64,000 nt of DNA from Variovorax sp. J22G73 (GTDB lineage: Bacteria > Pseudomonadota > Gammaproteobacteria > Burkholderiales > Burkholderiaceae_C). Shown in pieces: positions 25,279-31,996 of the stretch. The stretch's first letter is position 1, and each line of letters begins with the position of its first letter. Under the pieces are notes generated by a model. That model was given only the letters and a program-made list of their open reading frames with translations, did not search any database and was not told the origin of the DNA. The translations under genes were made by a program, and so were the position numbers. The stretch spans positions 310,001 through 374,000 of the forward strand of contig NZ_JASZYK010000004.1 of assembly GCF_030317035.1 (NCBI RefSeq), given 5' to 3'.

Positions 25279-25698
25279 TCAGCCGGTCACGCCCGCCGGA
25301 CTGCTCTCGCGCCCGCCACTGCCGGCCTGCGCGATGAGCAGCACGAAGCCGCCGACCATCGCCACGTTCTTCAGGAAGTTGTTGAGCTGCCCCGCGAACT
25401 GCGCCGCGTCGGCGGCCCAGAAGGCGTGCGCGGTGAAGGCCGTGGCCAGCGTGAACACGGCCAGCGCGCCCGCCACCCACTGCACGCGCCAGCCGGCCAC
25501 CAGCAGCAGGCCGCCGCCCACTTCCAGCGCGATGGTCAGCGGCAGCACCACCTCGGCCATCGGGATGCCGAGCTTGGCGAAATAGCCGAGCGTGGCGCCA
25601 TAGGTCATGAGCTTGCGCACGCCCGCCACCAGGAAGATCACGGCCATCAGCACGCGGGCGGCCAGCACCCAGCGGCTGTTCTGTTCGTTCGTCGTCAT
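25279..25698 (-). CDS. DoxX family membrane protein, second copy
   Basis: The 139-residue protein has four hydrophobic helices with the DoxX pattern (RVLMAVIFLVAGVRKLMTYGATLGYFAKLGIP; LEVGGGLLLVAGWRVQWVAGALAVFT). It overlaps the AAHS transporter gene by an ATGA tetranucleotide and is thus co-translated with it. DoxX proteins often sit in aromatic or oxidative-stress operons; the biochemical role is not settled. It is only distantly like the DoxX at 14662. Confidence 0.88.
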   Translation of the reverse strand: MTTNEQNSRWVLAARVLMAVIFLVAGVRKLMTYGATLGYFAKLGIPMAEVVLPLTIALEVGGGLLLVAGWRVQWVAGALAVFTLATAFTAHAFWAADAAQFAGQLNNFLKNVAMVGGFVLLIAQAGSGGRESSPAGVTG

Positions 25699-27110
25699 TG
25701 CATTTCTCCAGAGTTGGCCGGGCGCGCGGTGGCGCCCGTGAATTTCAGTCGCCCCATGCAGAGCACCATCACGCACGACAGCAGCGCCGGCACCGCCGCC
25801 GCGATGAAGAGCGCGCTGTTCGTCCAGTGCAGCCCGATGAGCCAGCCCGCCAGCACCGGCCCCACGATGGAGCCCGCGCGGCCGATGCCCAGGCTCCAGC
25901 CCATGCCGGTGGCGCGCACCGTGGTCGGGTACACGCTGGAGGCCAGCGCAATGAGCGCGGGCTGCGCGCCCACCACGCAGAAGCCGCTCACCGTGACCAC
26001 CGCGAGCAGCAGCGCCAGCGGCAACGCCGGCTGGCCGATGACCGCGATGGCCAGCACCGCCACCGCGAAGATCGGCACCAGCACGCGGTAGAAGCCGATG
26101 CGGTCGATCAGCGGCCCCATCGCCACCGTGCCCACCACGCCGCCCACCTGCAGCAGCGTGCCCACCAGCACCGCCGTGCCGCCGCTGTAGCCGGCGCCGG
26201 TCGCGATGGTGGGCAGCCAGTTGGCCAGGAAGAACAGGTTCAGCAGGTTCATGAAGTTGATGCCCCACAGCAGCAGCGTGGCCGGCCCGCGCCCGGCGCG
26301 GAACAGCTCGACCACCGGGGCACCGTCCTGCTTCGCCTCGTGCACCACGTAGCGCGTGTCGGGGCCGATGCGCTGCCCGGGCGCGATGCGCGCGAGCCAG
26401 CCGTGCACGCGGTCGAGCTTGCGCCCGCGCAGCACCAGGAACTGCATCGACTCGGGCATGTAGCGCCACATGAGCGCGGCGATCACCAGCGGCACCACCC
26501 CGCCGAAGACGAACACCGCCTGCCAGCCGCCCCACGGAATGAGCACCGCCGACACCAGCCCGCCCAGCACGGCGCCGCCGGTGAAGCCGCAGGACACCCA
26601 CATCATCAACGTGACGCGGCGGCGCTGCGGGCTGTACTCGCTGGCCAGCGCGCTGGCGTTGGCCATGATGCCGCCCAGCCCGATGCCGGTGACGAAGCGC
26701 ATCGCCAGCAGCTGGTTGAGCGTGTGCGCGAAGGTGGTGGCCAGCATGCACAGCGCGAAGAACACCGTGGCGCCCAGCAGCACCGGCCGCCGGCCGATGC
26801 GGTCGGCCCAGGTGCTCAGCACCAGCGAGCCGACCAGCATGCCGAGCAGGCCCGCGCCAAACACGGGGCCCAGCGACGCCTTGTCGATGCCCCAGGCCTT
26901 CACGATGGCCGGTGCGACGAAGCCCATGGCCTGCACGTCGAAGCCGTCCATGACGACCGCGCAGCCGACCAGCACGAGGATCCATTTCTGGAACGAGCTG
27001 ACCGGGTGGCTGTCGATGAGCGCCGGAATGTCGACGGCCTGAATGTCGGCGGCAGGAGCGTCGATGGCCGCGGCTGCACCGCCGCCGGCTTCGAGTGATT
27101 GCGCAAGCAT
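25695..27110 (-). CDS. MFS aromatic acid:H+ symporter (AAHS family)
   Basis: The 471-residue protein has 12 predicted helices and the AAHS hallmark VVMDGFDVQAMGFVAPAI in helix 1, where the paired Asp residues are needed for aromatic acid uptake. A motif A-like ADRIGRRP follows helix 2. Start 27110 (MLAQSLEAG) leaves a two-base gap to the hydroxylase stop. In this operon it most likely imports the dihydroxybenzoate used by the decarboxylase and hydroxylase. Confidence 0.9.
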   Translation of the reverse strand: MLAQSLEAGGGAAAAIDAPAADIQAVDIPALIDSHPVSSFQKWILVLVGCAVVMDGFDVQAMGFVAPAIVKAWGIDKASLGPVFGAGLLGMLVGSLVLSTWADRIGRRPVLLGATVFFALCMLATTFAHTLNQLLAMRFVTGIGLGGIMANASALASEYSPQRRRVTLMMWVSCGFTGGAVLGGLVSAVLIPWGGWQAVFVFGGVVPLVIAALMWRYMPESMQFLVLRGRKLDRVHGWLARIAPGQRIGPDTRYVVHEAKQDGAPVVELFRAGRGPATLLLWGINFMNLLNLFFLANWLPTIATGAGYSGGTAVLVGTLLQVGGVVGTVAMGPLIDRIGFYRVLVPIFAVAVLAIAVIGQPALPLALLLAVVTVSGFCVVGAQPALIALASSVYPTTVRATGMGWSLGIGRAGSIVGPVLAGWLIGLHWTNSALFIAAAVPALLSCVMVLCMGRLKFTGATARPANSGEMQ

Positions 27111-27112
27111 CT

Positions 27113-28336
27113 TCACGCCGCCGCCTCGTCCAGGCAGGTGGCGGCCGTCCAGCCGTAGAGCCATTCGAGCGCGTCGTAGAAACGTTCTTGCGGCCGGCCC
27201 TTCCACATGCTGTTGCGCACCAGGCGCTCCACGCCCTTGGCGTGGTAGATGCGCCCCATCTCGCGCGCCGACAGCACCACGCGCGCGGTGCGCGCCACGC
27301 GGGAGCGCTCGTACAGCGCGAGCGCGCGCGGCCAGTCGCCCTGCTCGCGGCGCAGCGCGAGGCCCAGCGTCACCGCGTCTTCGCAGGCCGTGCACGCGCC
27401 CTGCGCCAGGTACTGCACCATCGGGTGCGCCGCGTCGCCCAGCAGCGTGGCGCGGCCGAAGGTCCATTGCTCGATGGGGTCGCGGTCGGCCGTGGAATAG
27501 CGCTTCCACGCCTTCGGAATGCGCAGCAGCTGCCGCACCTGCTCGCAAGTGGCGCCGAAGTAGCGCTGCACCTCGGCCGGGTCGCCGTCCATCGAGCCCC
27601 ATTCCTCCGGCTGGTCGCTGTGGAAGGTGACGGCGATGTTGAACTTGTCGCCGCCCTTCAGCGGGTAGTGCACCAGGTGGCAGTTGGGGCCGACCCAGAT
27701 GCACGGCGCGGTGAAGCGCAGCGCCTCGGGGAACTCCGCCGTATCGACCACCGCGCGGAACACCACGTGGCCCGACACGCGAATGCCGTCGCCCACGTAC
27801 TGCTGTCGCACCGCCGAGCGCACGCCGTCGCAGCCGATCACGGCCTGGCCTTCGTGGCGGCCGCCCTGCGCGTCGATGAGCGTCACGCCGCGCTCGTCCT
27901 GCTCGATGTGCACGACCTTGGTGGAGGTGAGGAACTCGATGCCGTCGACGGTCGCCTTCATGGTCGCCTGCACGCCTTCGAGCAGCGCGCCGTGGATGTC
28001 GGCGCGGTGGATCACCGCGTAGGGGTTGCCGAAGCGCTCGCGGAAGTCGTTCGACAGCGAAATGCTCGCCACGCGCTTCGCGTCGATGGCGTCGAACATC
28101 ACCATCTCCTCGGTGTAGACGGCCTTGGCGCGCAGGTGCTCGCCCACGCCCAGCGCGTCGCAGGCGGCGAAGGCGTTGGGGCTCAGCTGGATGCCCGCGC
28201 CGATCTCGCCGATCTGCCCGGCCTGCTCGATCACCTTCACGCGGTAGCCCTCGCGCACCAGCGCCAGCGCGGCGGCGAGCCCGCCGATGCCGCCGCCGGC
28301 CACGAGCACGGGGCGGGTGTCTTTCACGGCGCTCAT
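27113..28336 (-). CDS. FAD-dependent aromatic hydroxylase (3-hydroxybenzoate 6-hydroxylase-like)
   Basis: This 407-residue class A flavin monooxygenase has Rossmann GxGxxG (VAGGGIGGLAAALAL, about 10-24), the DG fingerprint GCDGVRSAVR and the second FAD motif GRATLLGDAAHPMVQYLAQGA. The middle region (FGNPYAVIHRADIHGALLE) resembles 3-hydroxybenzoate 6-hydroxylases and salicylate hydroxylases, which hydroxylate the ring using NAD(P)H. In context, with a gamma-resorcylate-type decarboxylase, it may hydroxylate resorcinol to hydroxyquinol; alternatives are gentisate formation from 3-hydroxybenzoate or decarboxylative hydroxylation of a dihydroxybenzoate. Confidence 0.85.
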   Translation of the reverse strand: MSAVKDTRPVLVAGGGIGGLAAALALVREGYRVKVIEQAGQIGEIGAGIQLSPNAFAACDALGVGEHLRAKAVYTEEMVMFDAIDAKRVASISLSNDFRERFGNPYAVIHRADIHGALLEGVQATMKATVDGIEFLTSTKVVHIEQDERGVTLIDAQGGRHEGQAVIGCDGVRSAVRQQYVGDGIRVSGHVVFRAVVDTAEFPEALRFTAPCIWVGPNCHLVHYPLKGGDKFNIAVTFHSDQPEEWGSMDGDPAEVQRYFGATCEQVRQLLRIPKAWKRYSTADRDPIEQWTFGRATLLGDAAHPMVQYLAQGACTACEDAVTLGLALRREQGDWPRALALYERSRVARTARVVLSAREMGRIYHAKGVERLVRNSMWKGRPQERFYDALEWLYGWTAATCLDEAAA

Positions 28337-28337
28337 G

Positions 28338-29321
28338 TCACTTCAGCCCGAAGAGCTTCACCGCGTTGCCGCGGCCGATCTTCTGGCGGTCGTTCTCGCT
28401 GATTTCGCAGTTGTCGAACCAGCGCGCCGCGTCCTCGTGCTTCTCGAACGGGTAGTCCACCGAATACATGATGCGGTCGGCGCCCACCTCGAGCATGGTC
28501 GACAGCAGCGTGGGCGTGCGGAAGTTGCCGCTGGTGGTGATGTGCACGTTGCTGCGCAGGTAGTCGCCGATTTCCCTGTCGCAGGGCATGCCGCGGCGGC
28601 CCTTGCGCAGGATGTGGTCCACCCGCCAGATGTTGAACGGAATGCCCTCGCCGAAGTGGCCCAGGATCATCTGCAGCGCGGGATGGCGGTCGAACATGCC
28701 GCTGGACATCAGGCGCAGCGCGTGAATGGCCGTTTCCATCGCGAAGGCCCAGGTTGGCCCCGTGAGCCAGTGCGCGCCGTCGTAGATCGGCTCGCGGCTG
28801 GCCAGCGGGTCGCGCGGGTGCATGTAGAAGGGCTTCTCCAGCGCCGCGGCGGCGCTCCAGAAGTCGTTGAAGCGCGGGTCGTCGTAATAGACCACCGTGT
28901 GCGCGTCGCCCACCTGCGAGAAGCCGTTGACCAGGAAGCCGTGGAAGCCCAGCTGCGTCACGCAGCGCTCCAGCTCGCGCGCGGCGGCCTCGGGGTCTTG
29001 CAGCGGCAGCGCGGCAAAACCGCCGAAACGTGTGGGGTGGCGGCCGATTTGCTCGGCCAGCACGTCGTTGGCGCGCCGCGCCACCTCGATGGCCCGCTTC
29101 GCATCGGGAATGCCCTGCACCGCCGGAGAGTTGAGCGAGAGGATCGACAGCTCGGTGCCCCACTCGTCCATCTTCTCCAGGCGCTGCTGCTCGAAGTCGA
29201 GCAGGTTGCCCTTCAGCGTCGCCCACACCTCGGGGCGGGCGTAGACCTGCGAGTCGGCAATGGTCAGGTCGATGGCGAAGTGCTCTTCGAGCGCGATCTT
29301 GTTCTTCATGGGTGAGTTCAT
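28338..29321 (-). CDS. amidohydrolase family decarboxylase, gamma-resorcylate decarboxylase-like
   Basis: The 327-residue metal-dependent decarboxylase is of the ACMSD/gamma-resorcylate group. The start KIALEEHFAI supplies the Glu-x-His metal ligands; His in FYMHPRDP and Asp in YSVDYPFE complete the site. PLQDPEAAARELERCV, LVNGFSQ and ITTSGNFRTPTL are closely like characterised 2,6-dihydroxybenzoate decarboxylases, which release CO2 to give resorcinol. 2,3- or 2,4-dihydroxybenzoate are other possibilities. ATG 29309 is an alternative start. One base separates it from the hydroxylase gene. Confidence 0.88.
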   Translation of the reverse strand: MNSPMKNKIALEEHFAIDLTIADSQVYARPEVWATLKGNLLDFEQQRLEKMDEWGTELSILSLNSPAVQGIPDAKRAIEVARRANDVLAEQIGRHPTRFGGFAALPLQDPEAAARELERCVTQLGFHGFLVNGFSQVGDAHTVVYYDDPRFNDFWSAAAALEKPFYMHPRDPLASREPIYDGAHWLTGPTWAFAMETAIHALRLMSSGMFDRHPALQMILGHFGEGIPFNIWRVDHILRKGRRGMPCDREIGDYLRSNVHITTSGNFRTPTLLSTMLEVGADRIMYSVDYPFEKHEDAARWFDNCEISENDRQKIGRGNAVKLFGLK

Positions 29322-29328
29322 GGTTGGG

Positions 29329-30336
29329 TCATTCGGGTTTGATGTTGAGTTTGTCCAGCACGTCCTGCCAGGTCTTGCGGTCCTCGGCGATGTAGCGCGC
29401 CAGCTGTTCGGGGGTGCCCGGGCGCGGGTAGGTGCCGAGCTCGCGCGACTTGGCGACCACGTCGGGCAGCAGCAGCGCCTCGTTCATGTCCTTGTTGAGC
29501 CGGGCGAGCACCAGCGGGTCGACGCCCTTCTTCGCGATGACCGCGAACCAGCCGTGCGCCACCGCGCCGGGCACCGTCTTGCTCGCGAGCGGGAACGACT
29601 CCAGCCCGGCCTCCACGCGGTCGCCCATGCTGGCCAGCACGCGCATGCGCCCGCCCTGCACGTTGCCGGCGACCACGTTGTAGGTCTCGACCATCATCTG
29701 CGTCTGCCCGCCCAGCGTGGCCTGCATGGCCTGCGCGCCGCCGGGGTAGTGCACCTCGAGAAACTGCGCGCCCGACTGCAGGCCCAGCAGCGCCGAGGCC
29801 AGGTGCGGCGCGGTGCCGCGACCGTTGTCGGCCACCTCGATGCCCTGCGGCCTGGCGCGCGCCGCGGCGATGAAGTCGGCCAGCGTCTTGTAGGGCGAGC
29901 TGGCGGGCACCGCGAGCATGAAGGGCGCCACCGCCGCGAGCGTGACCGGCACGAAGTCGCGGTTGAAGTCGTAGCTCACGCCCTTGATGGTGCTGGGCGC
30001 CACCGAGATCGCCGAGCCCTGCACGAAGCCGAAGGTGTAGCCGTCGGTGGGTGCCGCAAGGATCGCGTTCATGCCGATCACGCCGCTGCCGCCGGGCTTG
30101 TTGTCGACGATCACGCCCTGGCCCCACTTCTCGCCGAGCTTGGCGCCCACGTGGCGGATGAGCACGTCGGGCGCGGAGCCCGCGGGGAACGGCACCACGA
30201 AGCGCACGGCCTGCTGGGGCCACCTGGCTGCGGCGCCCTGCGCTTGCGCTTGCGCTTGCACCAGCGGCGCCGCGGCGATGAAAGGCAGCGCCAGGGCCCA
30301 TGCAACGGCACCTCTTCGGGAAGGCTTCAGGCTCAT
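29329..30336 (-). CDS. Bug/TTT family tricarboxylate-type substrate-binding protein
   Basis: The 335-residue periplasmic binding protein of the Bug family has a signal peptide of about 29 residues (SRRGAVAWALALPFIAAAPLVQA) with a short AQ repeat after it. The family motifs VRFVVPFPAGSAPDVLIR and VIVDNKPGGSGVIGMNAI are clear. Such orphan receptors bind carboxylates and often serve sensing as well as transport; no TctAB partners are adjacent. It leads the decarboxylase/hydroxylase/AAHS/DoxX operon, and MarR boxes lie in its promoter. Confidence 0.9.
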   Translation of the reverse strand: MSLKPSRRGAVAWALALPFIAAAPLVQAQAQAQGAAARWPQQAVRFVVPFPAGSAPDVLIRHVGAKLGEKWGQGVIVDNKPGGSGVIGMNAILAAPTDGYTFGFVQGSAISVAPSTIKGVSYDFNRDFVPVTLAAVAPFMLAVPASSPYKTLADFIAAARARPQGIEVADNGRGTAPHLASALLGLQSGAQFLEVHYPGGAQAMQATLGGQTQMMVETYNVVAGNVQGGRMRVLASMGDRVEAGLESFPLASKTVPGAVAHGWFAVIAKKGVDPLVLARLNKDMNEALLLPDVVAKSRELGTYPRPGTPEQLARYIAEDRKTWQDVLDKLNIKPE

Positions 30337-30353
30337 GTTCGTCTCCGTATTTG

Positions 30354-30401
30354 CTTGATTATTCAAGTAATTGCGGCGGACTATATACTTGATTGTTCAA
30401 G
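30354..30401. promoter_or_regulatory. two CTTGA-N4-TCAAG dyads (MarR boxes)
   Basis: CTTGATTATTCAAG (30354-30367) and CTTGATTGTTCAAG (30388-30401) are near-identical 14-bp dyads with centres 34 bp apart, between the divergent TTT-operon and MarR gene starts. ACTATATACT between them could hold a -10 for either direction. This is a textbook position for MarR auto- and operon repression. Confidence 0.8.
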
Positions 30402-30410
30402 CATGTCTAG

Positions 30411-30860
30411 ATGAAAACCCTGCCCCAAGATCACGACCTCGAGAAGGCGATTCCCTTCCTTCTGGCCCGCGCCGGCGCGCGCATGGGCAACGCCTTTGCG
30501 AAGGCGCTGAAGCCCTACGGGCTGGCCCTGAGCGAGTGGCGCGTGTGCGCGTCGCTGCAGCACACGCCGAAGCAGACGCTGTCGGAGCTGGCCACGCACG
30601 CCTCGACCGACCTGTCGGCGCTGTCGCGCATCGTCGACCGGCTGGCCATGCATGAACTGGTGGCGCGCGAGAAGTGCGACACCGACAAGCGCGCGGTGCG
30701 CATCGCGCTCACCGAGCGCGGGCTGGCGCTGACGCTGGAGCTGATTCCGCTCGCGCAGCACTACGAGGCCGTGGCGACCTCCGACTTCAGCGCGGCCGAG
30801 GTGAAGACCTTGCGCGCGATGCTGCTGCGGCTGTACGCGAACGCGACGCCGCTCGCCTGA
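30411..30860 (+). CDS. MarR family transcriptional regulator of the resorcylate-type operon
   Basis: The 149-residue protein has the MarR winged helix: QTLSELATHASTDLSALSRIVDRLAMHELVAREKCDTDKRAVRIALTERG-type region (about 60-110) including the DxR wing. The ATG at 30411 lies 9 bases past the second CTTGA-N4-TCAAG dyad, so binding there would block its own expression and that of the divergent operon. The ligand is presumably the aromatic acid or its CoA/ring product (inference). Confidence 0.9.
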   Translation: MKTLPQDHDLEKAIPFLLARAGARMGNAFAKALKPYGLALSEWRVCASLQHTPKQTLSELATHASTDLSALSRIVDRLAMHELVAREKCDTDKRAVRIALTERGLALTLELIPLAQHYEAVATSDFSAAEVKTLRAMLLRLYANATPLA

Positions 30861-30890
30861 CCCCACCCGCAGGAAGCGGGCGGCTCGGCC

Positions 30891-31949
30891 TCAGCGTGGC
30901 GAGACCCGCACCGTGCAAGCGTGGCGGCCCTCGGTGATCTCGAAGCGCACCGGCAGAAAGCGCTCGATCACCGCGCAGTTGGTGCGCGTGTGTTCCGTCA
31001 CTTCGCTGCAGGTGAACACGCACGCCTTCTTCGCCTGCCAGGTGGCGAGCGCCAGCAGCAGCGCGAGCTGGTCGGCCAGGTGCGGGCCCACGGCCGCCTC
31101 GCTCTTCTGGAACTCGCGCACTTCCTTCACCAGCCCATGCGCCACCTGCTCGGCGCTCAGCGACTTTTCGCCGAAGGCGGTGAACACCTCGGTCACGTGT
31201 TCGTAGGCCAGCGTGGCCAGCAGCGCATTGCCCGGGCCTTCGTTCTGGCGCGCCGCGGCCACGCGCAATTGCTCGCCAGACCAAGCCATCGCATTGCCGA
31301 GCGTGTCGAGCTCGCGCGTCGACACGTGGCGCGGCAGGCCGGGCGCCAGGCACTCCGCGTAGCCCGACCGGTGCGCGCCGCGCGCCATCAGGTCGAAGGG
31401 CTGCAGCGCGCCGGCGGCGGGCACGATCACCGCCTCGACCTCGCCGCCGCCCGCCGGGTAGAAACCGCAGCGGCGCAGCGTGAGCTGCAGGTCCGCACCC
31501 AGGCGGCGCACCAGCGGAGCGAAAGCGCGCTCCAGGAAGTGGAAGGGCGGCGCCATCGGGTTGTGCGTCCCGCCGCTCAGGTGCACGCGGCTCTGCGCGC
31601 CCGCCAGCAGCAGCGGCGGCAGCACGGTCTGCAGCACCAGCATGCAGCTGCCCGCGCTGGCAATCGCAAAGCGGTACTCGCCCGCACGCACTGGGCCCGG
31701 CGTGAAGCGCAGCGACTGCGAGCCGAGCTCGGCGCCGTCGACCTGCGCACCGCTGACTTCCGCTGCGGCCTTCACGCAGGCCAGGTGCTGTCGCATGAGG
31801 CCGGGCTTGGCGCGCCCGGCGCGAATTTTCTCGATGGCCAGCGGCTGGCCCGTGGCCACCGACAGCGCGAGGCTGGTGCGCAATATCTGGCCGCCGCCCT
31901 CGCCTTGCGAGCCGTCGAGTTCGATCGTTTCTTGTTCTGGCTTCATCAT
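30891..31949 (-). CDS. rtcA: RNA 3'-terminal phosphate cyclase RtcA
   Basis: The 352-residue enzyme converts RNA 3'-phosphate to 2',3'-cyclic phosphate with ATP through an adenylated His. Family motifs are visible: IELDGSQGEGGGQILRTSLALS at the start, HLSGGTHNPMAPPFHFLE, and GFYPAGGGEVEA; the His for adenylation lies in the C-terminal EVTEHTRTNCAVIE. The start MMKPEQET at 31949 (or the next Met) is the usual N-terminus. It is the last gene of the rtc operon, 47 bases after the TerD-like gene. Confidence 0.95.
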   Translation of the reverse strand: MMKPEQETIELDGSQGEGGGQILRTSLALSVATGQPLAIEKIRAGRAKPGLMRQHLACVKAAAEVSGAQVDGAELGSQSLRFTPGPVRAGEYRFAIASAGSCMLVLQTVLPPLLLAGAQSRVHLSGGTHNPMAPPFHFLERAFAPLVRRLGADLQLTLRRCGFYPAGGGEVEAVIVPAAGALQPFDLMARGAHRSGYAECLAPGLPRHVSTRELDTLGNAMAWSGEQLRVAAARQNEGPGNALLATLAYEHVTEVFTAFGEKSLSAEQVAHGLVKEVREFQKSEAAVGPHLADQLALLLALATWQAKKACVFTCSEVTEHTRTNCAVIERFLPVRFEITEGRHACTVRVSPR

Positions 31950-31996
31950 CTTTTTCTTCTTGCTGTCTTTTTGTCGTCTTCTTGACGATGCGCCGG

